Of a stretch of 36,841 bases of DNA, positions 30,281 through 36,841 are shown piece by piece. Origin of the DNA: Oceanicaulis sp. (GTDB taxonomy: Bacteria > Pseudomonadota > Alphaproteobacteria > Caulobacterales > Maricaulaceae). The stretch lies in NCBI GenBank assembly GCA_020832735.1, contig JAFIEB010000014.1, positions 1-36,841 of the forward strand, in the 5' to 3' direction. Both the position numbers and the translations under genes were made by a program. Position 1 is the first letter of the stretch. Each line of letters starts with the position of its first letter. The notes under the pieces were generated by a model, which searched no databases, was not told the DNA's origin, and saw only the letters and a program-made list of their open reading frames with translations.

Positions 30281-31057
30281 ATGACCGACGATATCCGTGT
30301 CGAGGATGCTGACGGCGTGCGCACCGTGCGCTTCAACCGCGCCGCCAAGAAGAACGCCATCACCCGCGCCATGTACACGGCGATGGCCGAGGCGCTTGAT
30401 GGCGCCAGCGCGGACGCGAATGTGCGCGTTGTGGTGATCGCCGGAACCGGGGGCGTGTTCACCGCGGGCAATGACCTTGTGGACTTCATGGAGGCGCCGC
30501 CGCATATCGGCGGGGCGGAGACGCCGCCCGTCGAGCATTTCATGCGCTCCCTGATGGCCTGCCGCAAGCCGGTCATCGCGGCGGTGGACGGCCTGGCCAT
30601 CGGCATTGGCGTGACCCTGTTGCTCCATTGCGATTTCGCCTACACGTCTGACCGGTCGGTGTTCCGCACGCCCTTTGTCGATCTGGCGCTGGTGCCGGAG
30701 TTCGGGTCATCGGTGCTGCTGCCGGGCCTGACCGGGCGCGCCGTGGCGGGCGAGCTCCTCATGCTGGGCGAAAGCTGGGATGCGGCGCGGGCCGAGCGTT
30801 ATGGCCTGGTCAACGCCGTGTTCGCGCCCGGCGCCCTTGAGGACGAGGTGATGGCGCGCGCCCGCACACTGGCCGCCAAGGCGCCTGAAGCCATGCGTCA
30901 GACCAAGGCGCTGATCCTGGCCGGTCAGGCCGCGTTGATGGACGTGATCCGCGCTGAAGGCGAAGTCTTCGCCCGACAGCTCTCGTCGGCCGAGTTCAAG
31001 GAAGCGGTCACCGCCTTCCTGGAACGCCGCCCGCCGGATTTCTCGAAGGCGGGTTAG
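30281..31057 (+). CDS. Enoyl-CoA hydratase/isomerase (crotonase) family protein
   Basis: This 258-residue acyl-CoA-modifying enzyme has the crotonase fold. The oxyanion-hole segments are GVFTAGNDLVDF (about 58-69) and AVDGLAIGIGVTLLLHCD (101-118). The catalytic-face segment reads FVDLALVPEFGSSVLLP. Only Glu140 is present as acid at the usual second position, and the PE of typical hydratases reads Val-Asp. A single glutamate in VPEFGSS is more like delta3,delta2-enoyl-CoA isomerases than bifunctional hydratases. The C-terminus ends RRPPDFS, common in these proteins. Exact substrate is unknown. It may be cotranscribed with the PON-like gene and converges on the unknown tail-anchored gene. Confidence 0.87.
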   Translation: MTDDIRVEDADGVRTVRFNRAAKKNAITRAMYTAMAEALDGASADANVRVVVIAGTGGVFTAGNDLVDFMEAPPHIGGAETPPVEHFMRSLMACRKPVIAAVDGLAIGIGVTLLLHCDFAYTSDRSVFRTPFVDLALVPEFGSSVLLPGLTGRAVAGELLMLGESWDAARAERYGLVNAVFAPGALEDEVMARARTLAAKAPEAMRQTKALILAGQAALMDVIRAEGEVFARQLSSAEFKEAVTAFLERRPPDFSKAG

Positions 31058-31060
31058 CGC

Positions 31061-32527
31061 TTAAAGCCGCATGCCCGCCACGATGCCCAGCGCCACCAGG
31101 CCGGCGGCGCCGACCACGATCAGCGCGCCATAGCCCACGCGCCGCCAGAACATGGCGCGGGCGAGATCGGCCTGGCGCGGATGGCGCGCGAAGGCGGCGG
31201 CGGGCAGCTCTCCGGCCATATCGCCTTCGGGATGGCTGGTGGCGGCGCCAGTGGCGAACTGGCTGAGCCGCGCCATCAAATCGACCGCCAGGCGCGCTGT
31301 GGCCTTGTCCTGCAGCTGCAGAAGCAGTTCGCCCTCGCCATGGCTCAGGCGCTTGCCGGCCATAGCCGTCGGCGTTTCGGTCCGTGTCAGCCTGGAATAG
31401 CGGCGCACTTCCTCTGTTTCTGCGTCATCGGCGTCAGTCTTGCCGGACGGCAGGCCGAACAGGACAAGCCGCATGACGAATTCGGCCAGATTAGCGCGTT
31501 CGAGAAGCTTCACCCGTTCGCTTCGCTCGATGCCATGGCCTTGCGCCAGAGCCTCGCCCAGGCGCTTGATCCGGTAGGCGGCCGCCAGCGGCTCCTCCAC
31601 GCCCTTGAGCGAGCCGGGCGCCGGCTTGGCGCGGCGGCTGGTCAGGAGGCCCAGGCGGCGGCGCGGCTCTCGCGGCGGCTTGGCCCGCACGAACGGGCCG
31701 CGCCCTACTCCGCCAAAACTTTTCAGGCAGGCGTCGAACGCCTGGCGCGCCGCGCGCACAGCCGCAGCATGGCGCACCTTGTCCGACAGCAGATCGGAAG
31801 AGAGCAACTGGTCGGCTTCCCAGAGCCGGCGTGCGGCGTTTCTCAGCGCCTCGGCGGCCGCCTGGGGATCGAACGCCACGCTTTCGCCGGACCGCTCCAG
31901 ATTGGCTTTCCGGCGCAGGGCCGCATCCGACTGAAGCTTCAACGAGAGCAGAATATGGTCGAACTGGCTGTCGCGGTCAGGCGGCCAGTCATTGCGCCGC
32001 CAGCGGCCAAGCTGGAAATACCAGCGCGACTGGCCCTGCTGCAGGCGCGAGTTCAGGTCCCGGCTGAAATCAAGCTGTTCCTCGCCCGGCAAGAGGTCGA
32101 AGAACATCTCCACGAAATCAAACACCAGGAGATTGGCCGCGAGGCCGTACGGGTCATCCTTGACCGGCTCGATCTCCGGCGGGCGCCCGGCATAGTCGAA
32201 CAGCCAGTCCAGACCCGCCAGCACCACTTCGGCGCGCGCGTGTTCGCTGCGCTGCTGGTAGGCGTCGGCCATGCGCTTGGCGGCCCGGCGCGGCAGGTCC
32301 TTGACCGCGCGCTGCTCATTGACGTTGTCGATGGCGCGCTTGACCTGGATGCGCATGTCGCTTTCGCGATCAATGTGCAGCTTCAGGCGCGCCTGGGGCG
32401 CCTCGCTGGTTTCCTCGGCCCACTGCTCCAGCGCGCGATAGTCATGCAGATGCAGGTCTTCGGAAAACAGATCCCCGCATCCGATGCGCGCCTGATAGCG
32501 CTGGCTGAACAGCTCGCTCACGCTCAT
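31061..32527 (-). CDS. Tail-anchored helical protein of unknown function, coupled to cca
   Basis: I do not recognise this 488-residue protein. It begins MSVSELFSQRYQARIGCGDL and is predicted mostly helical and charged. A conserved-looking tryptophan-rich section lies near 165-195 (RWYFQLGRWRRNDWPPDRDSQ in part). A basic, proline-containing linker (about 275-310) and an acidic spot near 370 follow. A single hydrophobic stretch of about 20 residues lies at the very C-terminus (about 466-486, YGALIVVGAAGLVALGIVAG). With no signal peptide this looks like a C-tail-anchored inner-membrane protein with a large cytoplasmic part. Its ATG overlaps the cca stop. It is the last gene of the DUF1285-nudix-small protein-cca operon and has codon use like its neighbours, so it is a real gene. 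Confidence 0.75.
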   Translation of the reverse strand: MSVSELFSQRYQARIGCGDLFSEDLHLHDYRALEQWAEETSEAPQARLKLHIDRESDMRIQVKRAIDNVNEQRAVKDLPRRAAKRMADAYQQRSEHARAEVVLAGLDWLFDYAGRPPEIEPVKDDPYGLAANLLVFDFVEMFFDLLPGEEQLDFSRDLNSRLQQGQSRWYFQLGRWRRNDWPPDRDSQFDHILLSLKLQSDAALRRKANLERSGESVAFDPQAAAEALRNAARRLWEADQLLSSDLLSDKVRHAAAVRAARQAFDACLKSFGGVGRGPFVRAKPPREPRRRLGLLTSRRAKPAPGSLKGVEEPLAAAYRIKRLGEALAQGHGIERSERVKLLERANLAEFVMRLVLFGLPSGKTDADDAETEEVRRYSRLTRTETPTAMAGKRLSHGEGELLLQLQDKATARLAVDLMARLSQFATGAATSHPEGDMAGELPAAAFARHPRQADLARAMFWRRVGYGALIVVGAAGLVALGIVAGMRL

Positions 32528-33753
32528 GCCGGGTCCTCCCGGCCGAGCAGCTGGCTGCGGGTGAGGGTGAAGCCGGAGTCGATCCAGCGCTCCTCAAGCG
32601 CGGCCAGGCGCGATCCCAGATCAGGTCCGGGCTGGACGCCGGCGCGGATGAGATCATTGCCGGTGACGGGAAGGCGCGGGCGGCGCCAGTTGGCCGCCTG
32701 CTCCAGAGCGTCCTGTGCATCCTCGCGAGTGCGCGCCTCGTCCAGGCGCAGCCGGTCTGCGACAGCTTCCGGGCCGAGATGGTAGAACGCGCGCTGAAGC
32801 GCCGGCGTGGCCATGCGCGCACGCACCCGTCCCGCCTGCACCGGCACTGGTCCGGTCATGGCGGCCAGACGGGCCCGTTCAGCCCGCGAAGCCTTCATGC
32901 GCTCGCACAGCGTCGCCACGGCGTCCCCATCCTGTCCCGCCAGCGCGGCCAGGCGCAAAAGCGCGTCGGGCCGGCGGGACTTCCCTCGATCCCTGTTAAT
33001 TAAGCTTAAGAAAAGCTTGAAGTCGAGACTTCCGGGCCAGAGCACCTGGAGAACGTGGCCTTTCTGCATCGCCTCGACGACCGGTCCGGGATCAGGCGCG
33101 CAGAGCAGGCGCTTGAACTCTTTCCAGACCCGTTCGGCCGACAGGGCGGCCAGGGCGTCAGCCTTCGCCTCGCAGGCGCGCCGCCCGGCCGGGTCCATGC
33201 CTTGGCCCATCCAGGCGCAAAAGCGGTAGAAGCGCAGGATGCGAAGATGATCCTCGGCGATGCGCGCCTCGGGATCGCCGATGAACGTCACGCGGCCGGC
33301 CCGCGCGTCGGCCGCGCCCTGAAAGGGGTCGAACAGGCTGCCGTCACGCCGGGCATAGACGGCGTTCATGGTGAAATCCCGGCGCGCAGCGTCCTCGGCC
33401 CAGTCGTCTGTGAAGGCGATGACGGCGCGCCGTCCGTCTGTCGCCACATCGCGGCGCAGGCTGGTGATCTCCATCGGCTGACCGTCCGCCACGGCGGTGA
33501 CCGTGCCGTGCTCCAGCCCGGTAGGGACCGCCTTGATGCCTGCAGCCTCAAGCGCCGCGATGACCGCATCGGGGCGCAGGCTTGTGGCGATGTCTGTGTC
33601 TCCGACCGGATCGCCGCGCAGGGCGTCGCGCACGCATCCGCCGACAAAGCGCGCCCGGTCGGCATCGCCCGGGCTGAGCGCGTCCATGACCGCGCGCGCG
33701 CGCGGCGACGTCATCCAGGGATGGTCGTGCGGATCAAGACGGACCTCTGCCAT
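32524..33753 (-). CDS. cca: CCA tRNA nucleotidyltransferase / poly(A) polymerase family (class II)
   Basis: The enzyme adds or repairs the CCA end of tRNAs using CTP and ATP. The 409 residues carry the nucleotidyltransferase core: FVGGCVRDALRGDPVGDTDIAT with catalytic Asp52 and Asp54, EITSLRRD, ARRDFTMNAVY, then IAEDHLRILRFYRFCAW and SAERVWKEFKRLL. A C-terminal helical part follows. No HD phosphohydrolase domain is seen. A poly(A) polymerase role cannot be excluded from sequence, but this form is usual for alphaproteobacterial CCA enzymes. It starts nine bases after the preceding small membrane gene and overlaps the unknown gene downstream. An AT-rich stretch lies near 32996-33018. Confidence 0.93.
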   Translation of the reverse strand: MAEVRLDPHDHPWMTSPRARAVMDALSPGDADRARFVGGCVRDALRGDPVGDTDIATSLRPDAVIAALEAAGIKAVPTGLEHGTVTAVADGQPMEITSLRRDVATDGRRAVIAFTDDWAEDAARRDFTMNAVYARRDGSLFDPFQGAADARAGRVTFIGDPEARIAEDHLRILRFYRFCAWMGQGMDPAGRRACEAKADALAALSAERVWKEFKRLLCAPDPGPVVEAMQKGHVLQVLWPGSLDFKLFLSLINRDRGKSRRPDALLRLAALAGQDGDAVATLCERMKASRAERARLAAMTGPVPVQAGRVRARMATPALQRAFYHLGPEAVADRLRLDEARTREDAQDALEQAANWRRPRLPVTGNDLIRAGVQPGPDLGSRLAALEERWIDSGFTLTRSQLLGREDPA

Positions 33754-33762
33754 CGCCGGCGC

Positions 33763-34059
33763 TCATCTAGGAGGATCGGAAGGTTCGCCGGGGTCTTCTT
33801 CGCGCTGGCGCGGACCCAGATGGCCCGGCGGGGTCGGGGTGCGCTCGATGCGTGGCGGGGTATGGCCCTCGCCGCGTTCGGTTTCGCCGGTGCTGAGCAG
33901 GGCCAGCGCGGTCAGGGTGATCAGCGCGGTGACAGCGCCAGCGGCCGACAGCCAGCCCAGCGGGGCCGGGCCTTCGATCCCGCGCATGCGGGCGGCTATC
34001 GTCCAGACAATAAACGGGATGATGAAGGCGAGGGCGGTAATCAGGATGATGCGGATCAT
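33763..34059 (-). CDS. Small two-helix membrane protein (DUF6111-like)
   Basis: A 98-residue protein with two membrane helices (about 2-21, IRIILITALAFIIPFIVWTI, and about 35-55) and a hydrophilic, proline-rich tail full of charged residues. This layout and the position between a CoA-pyrophosphatase-type NUDIX gene and cca match the DUF6111 family of alphaproteobacteria as I know it. No function is known to me. The ATG at 34059 overlaps the NUDIX stop. An in-frame start at 34170 lies inside the NUDIX gene and is not credible. Confidence 0.7.
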   Translation of the reverse strand: MIRIILITALAFIIPFIVWTIAARMRGIEGPAPLGWLSAAGAVTALITLTALALLSTGETERGEGHTPPRIERTPTPPGHLGPRQREEDPGEPSDPPR

Positions 34060-34733
34060 CGTGAGGCTTTCCCTGCGAATTGCGGACCCCCGGGGCGGCC
34101 CTCGGCATAGCGCCGCGACAGGGCGCGCAGCATGCCCGCCGTGGCGCCCCAGATATAACGCCCCTGCCATGGCATGGCGTAATAGCGCCGGAGCATGCCG
34201 CGGAATTCGCGCTCTTCCAGACGATGATTATCCGGATTCATGAGAAAGTCGAAAGGTGTCTCGAACACCTCGGCCACCTCGCCGGGGTCTGGAGTCAGGG
34301 TGAAACCGGCCTTTGTGACGCCCAGAAACGGCGTCACCTCGAAACCGGTCACGGTCTCATAGCTCTCCCAGCGCCCGATCAGGCTGATGCGCTCGGGCGC
34401 CAGACCGATCTCCTCGCGGGTCTCGCGCAGGGCGCATTCGGCCAGGGTCTCCATGCCCGCCATCTGGCGCCCGCCCGGAAAACTGACCTGGCCGGGATGG
34501 GCCTGCAGGTGATCGGCGCGCCGGGTGAACAACAGGCGCAAGGCGCCCGCCTCGCGCACTAGCAGCGCCAATACCGCCGCCGGGCGCAGCGTGCGCCCCG
34601 TCGGGGACGGCTCGCCGTTGAGATCGCCATCGCCATAGCGCGGCGATGAAACGCGCGCATCGACCGGGTCGAGAACCGATTCCAGCCGCGACAGGATGGC
34701 GTCGGCGTCAGGCGCCGCGCGCCGGGCGCTCAT
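34056..34733 (-). CDS. NUDIX hydrolase, CoA pyrophosphatase-like (NudL family)
   Basis: This 225-residue enzyme probably hydrolyses coenzyme A or related dinucleotide pyrophosphates. The family signature LQAHPGQVSFPGG (76-88) is present. It is followed by the Nudix helix with RE at 103-104 and EE at 107-108 (ALRETREEIGL). Spacing between the glycine pair and RE is one residue longer than the classical Nudix box, as in the NudL branch. The first acidic position of the box is not conserved. Neighbouring blocks RWESYETVTGFEVTPFLG and ATAGMLRALSRRY also fit. The ATG overlaps the DUF1285 stop and the stop overlaps the next ATG. Confidence 0.88.
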   Translation of the reverse strand: MSARRAAPDADAILSRLESVLDPVDARVSSPRYGDGDLNGEPSPTGRTLRPAAVLALLVREAGALRLLFTRRADHLQAHPGQVSFPGGRQMAGMETLAECALRETREEIGLAPERISLIGRWESYETVTGFEVTPFLGVTKAGFTLTPDPGEVAEVFETPFDFLMNPDNHRLEEREFRGMLRRYYAMPWQGRYIWGATAGMLRALSRRYAEGRPGGPQFAGKASR

Positions 34734-35314
34734 GGCGCCGGACCCAGCGCGAAGAAGGCGCCCCGGCTCCAGACCCCCATCACCTTGCGTCCCTGATCAT
34801 CCACGCCAGGCACGGCCAGTGCGGCCAGATCATAGAACGCCGCGCGCGTGATCAGCGCCTCCAGGCGGCCGCGCACATGGACATAGGGGTCAGGCTCTCC
34901 GTCCGGCCCGGGCTCCACCCGGATCGGGTGGTGCGGGCCGGCAGCGACGGCGTCGTCCATATTGGTCAGGAAGGCCAGATTCTGATCGCGGCCTTCGCCT
35001 TCATGATCGACGCGCACCGCCAGGAAGGGGGCTGCCTCGACCTGAATGCGGATCTTCTCCACCGGGGTGACCAGATAGGTTTCCCCGTCCTCGTCCTTGC
35101 GCAGGATGCGCGAGAACAGCCGGATCATGCGCTCGCGTCCGATGCGCGCGCCTTCGTGCCACCAGCTGCCGTCGCGGCGGATCACCAGATCCATCTCGCC
35201 GCAATACTCCGGCTCCCAGCGCTCCACCGGCGGATACCCTTTGGCGCCTCCCGCCGCCTCGGCGGCCTTGAGGATGGACTGCATTGCATCTTGGTCATGG
35301 TCAGGCGCGGCCAT
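34730..35314 (-). CDS. DUF1285 family protein
   Basis: A 194-residue soluble protein of the DUF1285 family, whose biochemical role is not known to me. Typical blocks are PPVERWEPEYCGEMDLVIRRDG, SWWHEGARIGRERMIRLFS, ILRKDEDGETYLVTPVEKIRI, then a second half with VRVDHEG, PYVHVRGRLEALITRAAFYDL and MGVWSRGAFFALG. I chose ATG 35314, which has a GAGGTG ribosome site. A longer in-frame ATG at 35380 would overlap the moxR start codon itself. It heads the operon with nudix, the small membrane gene, cca and the unknown gene, divergent from moxR. This gene order is common in alphaproteobacteria. Confidence 0.87.
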   Translation of the reverse strand: MAAPDHDQDAMQSILKAAEAAGGAKGYPPVERWEPEYCGEMDLVIRRDGSWWHEGARIGRERMIRLFSRILRKDEDGETYLVTPVEKIRIQVEAAPFLAVRVDHEGEGRDQNLAFLTNMDDAVAAGPHHPIRVEPGPDGEPDPYVHVRGRLEALITRAAFYDLAALAVPGVDDQGRKVMGVWSRGAFFALGPAP

Positions 35315-35378
35315 GGACACCTCGGCGGGCTGCGGCCATGTTTGGGCCGGACGGTCTTCTTCTAAAGGATTTAGGGTC

Positions 35379-36377
35379 ATGACCAGCACGATGAAAGACT
35401 CCGCTGACATTGCAGCGCGCGCTGACGCAGCCGCAGAACGCCTGGCCGCGGCGCGCGCCTCGATCGCGCGCTCCATCATCGGACTGGACGAAGTGGTCGA
35501 GCGCACGCTGGCGGTGATCCTGTCTGGCGGCCATGGCCTGCTGGTCGGCGCGCCCGGTCTGGCCAAGACCCGGCTGGTGCATGCGCTGGCCCTCGTGACC
35601 GGCCTGGACGACAAGCGCGTTCAGTTCACCCCCGATCTGATGCCCGCCGACATTCTCGGCTCGGAAGTGCTGGAGGAGGGGGCTGGCGGCAAGCGCGCCT
35701 TTCGCTTCATCCCCGGTCCGGTGTTTTGCCGGCTTTTGATGGCTGACGAGATCAACCGGGCGAGCCCGCGCACCCAGGCCGCTCTGCTGCAGGCCATGCA
35801 GGAAGGCTTTGTGACCATTGCCGGCCAGCGCCACGACCTGCCCAAGCCCTTCCATGTGCTCGCCACCCAGAACCCGATCGAGCAGGAAGGCACCTATCCT
35901 CTGCCCGAAGCCCAGCTTGACCGCTTCCTGATGCAGATCGACGTGCCCTATCCCTCCCGCGATGAGGAGCGCGCCATCCTGCTGGCCACCACCGGCACGC
36001 AGGAAGACCAGGCCGAGCGCGTGCTGTCGCCGGACGAGATTGCGGATCTGCAGCACCTGGTTCGCGCAATGCCCGTGGGCGAAGCTGTGCTGAACGCCAT
36101 TTTGACCCTGCTTGAACGGGCCAGGCCCGACAGCTCTGCGCACGCTGACGTGCGCGAGGGCGTAGCCTGGGGCCCGGGTCCGCGCGCGGGCCAGGCCCTG
36201 ATGCTGGCGGTGCGCGCCCGCGCCTTGCTGCAGGGACGCCTTGCTCCCTCCACCGAAGACGTCATCGCGCTGGCCGAGCCGGTGCTCAAGCACCGCATGG
36301 CGCTGACATTCGCCGCCCGCGCGGACGGCATGGCGGTGGAAACCCTGATCAACCGGCTCGCCGCCGAGGCGGCCTGA
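35379..36377 (+). CDS. MoxR-family AAA+ ATPase
   Basis: MoxR ATPases act as chaperones in the maturation of protein complexes, usually with DUF58 and von Willebrand-type partners encoded next door. The 332 residues carry Walker A GAPGLAKT (57-64), the preceding IIGLDEVVERTL, Walker B LLMADEINRA (Asp123-Glu124), sensor-1 VLATQNPIEQEGTYPLPEAQLDRFL, and a C-terminal lid domain with GPRAGQALMLAVRARALL. The ATG at 35379 is preceded by AAAGGATTTAGGG. The frame is open further upstream but over the divergent DUF1285 gene. It is followed after 26 bases by DUF58. Confidence 0.95.
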   Translation: MTSTMKDSADIAARADAAAERLAAARASIARSIIGLDEVVERTLAVILSGGHGLLVGAPGLAKTRLVHALALVTGLDDKRVQFTPDLMPADILGSEVLEEGAGGKRAFRFIPGPVFCRLLMADEINRASPRTQAALLQAMQEGFVTIAGQRHDLPKPFHVLATQNPIEQEGTYPLPEAQLDRFLMQIDVPYPSRDEERAILLATTGTQEDQAERVLSPDEIADLQHLVRAMPVGEAVLNAILTLLERARPDSSAHADVREGVAWGPGPRAGQALMLAVRARALLQGRLAPSTEDVIALAEPVLKHRMALTFAARADGMAVETLINRLAAEAA

Positions 36378-36403
36378 GCGCTCAAGGACACCCCATCGCG
36401 TCC

Positions 36404-36841
36404 ATGACACCGTTCCGTCAGACACCGCGGCATGAACCGCTGCGACGCGAAGCCGAACAGGCCGCATCGCGCTTTCCCGCCTTGCTGGCGGAGGCCGAGC
36501 GCATTGCGTCCAGCGTGGCGCTGGGCGCGCACGGGCGCCGTCAGGCCGGATCAGGCGAGACGTTCTGGGAGTATCGCCGCCACCGCGCCGAGGACGGGGC
36601 CCGGGCGGTGGACTGGCGCCGGTCGGCGCGCGGCGACCATCTGTTCGTGCGTGAAACCGAATGGGAGGCCGCCAACGCGGTCTATCTGTGGCGCGACGGC
36701 GCGCCGGGCATGTCGGCCTCCAGCCCCGGCGCGCCCGCCAAGCGCGACCGGGCCGCGGTGTGCCTGATGGCGGCGGCGAGCCTGCTGGTGCGCGGCGGCG
36801 AGCGCGTCTCCGCCCTGGGCGAAACCGGCCGCGCGCGCGGC
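36404..36841 (+). CDS. DUF58 domain protein (cut by window end)
   Basis: This is the first 146 residues of a DUF58 protein, the usual partner of MoxR. After a short N-terminal helix the text reads LGAHGRRQAGSGETFWEYRRHR, AEDGARAVDWRRSARGDHLFVRETEWE and AVYLWRDGAPGMSAS. This matches the DUF58 hallmark of the small alphaproteobacterial type (GxxFWxYRxYxxGDxxRxIDWRxSA). A von Willebrand-like fold with an altered metal site (here RDGAPGMS) is expected after it. The gene is open at the right edge, and proteins of this type are usually about 290-310 residues. Confidence 0.92.
   Translation, partial: MTPFRQTPRHEPLRREAEQAASRFPALLAEAERIASSVALGAHGRRQAGSGETFWEYRRHRAEDGARAVDWRRSARGDHLFVRETEWEAANAVYLWRDGAPGMSASSPGAPAKRDRAAVCLMAAASLLVRGGERVSALGETGRARG

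Noticed and set aside
31181-32785. Plus-strand open frame (534 codons) opposite the tail-anchored unknown gene
   Set aside because: Considered because the minus-strand gene is itself unknown. The minus-strand frame has balanced amino-acid use, ATGA coupling to cca and a sensible membrane anchor, whereas the plus-strand translation is shadow-like.
32996-33018. AT-rich stretch with TTAATTAA and two AAGCTT sites inside cca, which looked like a cloning scar or CtrA site
   Set aside because: It reads through in frame as a plausible part of the CCA enzyme (FKLFLSLIN), and the TTAA spacing is six rather than seven bases, so neither idea holds.
1-36841. tRNA genes, CRISPR arrays, insertion sequences, integrases, defence or toxin-antitoxin genes
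   Set aside because: None seen: no tRNA-like cloverleaf in the short gaps, no direct-repeat arrays, and all long frames are explained by core genes.

Overview
The window is GC-rich, tightly packed chromosomal DNA from an alphaproteobacterium, most likely a stalked or dimorphic marine member of the Caulobacterales/Maricaulales/Hyphomonadales. The main reasons are an 840-residue PleC/PdhS-type histidine kinase, a Bpt-type leucyl-transferase, a short alphaproteobacterial homogentisate dioxygenase, a pyrB with a catalytically dead dihydroorotase partner, and the MoxR / DUF1285 / NUDIX / CCA neighbourhood. Genus is an inference and cannot be fixed from this piece. I see no tRNA, rRNA, CRISPR, phage, integrase, transposase or toxin-antitoxin locus. 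No gap without a gene exceeds about 200 bases, and at least eight neighbouring gene pairs overlap by ATGA.

Left part (1-9.1 kb, minus strand): a TRAP transporter (dctP-dctQ-dctM, dctM cut by the window edge) of the TakP/keto-acid-like class follows the N-degron enzyme bpt. Upstream lie an SLC13-type carrier with two RCK_C domains, trpE, and a PpiD-like periplasmic folding factor. From 9.2 to 16.2 kb on the plus strand are tpiA, a degenerate CheY-like receiver protein, secG, panB, and the yfgM-bamB-der block, whose order is the same as in Escherichia coli.

Middle (16.2-25.9 kb): rlmE and a Ppx/GppA phosphatase (minus) diverge from hspQ (plus). Then come pleC, a conserved-looking unknown gene, dprA, plsY, the pseudo-dihydroorotase and pyrB, all on the minus strand.

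Right part (25.9-36.8 kb): a homogentisate-breakdown operon (hmgA, a beta-carbonic anhydrase, fahA) runs on the plus strand. bfd follows on the minus strand with a promoter flanked by two Fur-like palindromes. A paraoxonase-type lactonase and a crotonase-family gene are on the plus strand. A minus-strand operon DUF1285-nudix-small membrane protein-cca-tail-anchored unknown protein diverges from a MoxR ATPase and a truncated DUF58 gene.

Most of the window is ordinary core genome, and I found no convincing new multi-gene system. The best second looks are the paraoxonase-like enzyme with every PON1 active-site residue, the receiver with Glu for the phospho-acceptor Asp, the carbonic anhydrase inside the homogentisate operon, the unknown tail-anchored protein coupled to cca, and the paired palindromes at bfd. 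Several promoters share a loose pattern of TTGCC(G/C) or similar, 17 bases, then TA-GNT or TATA-like.
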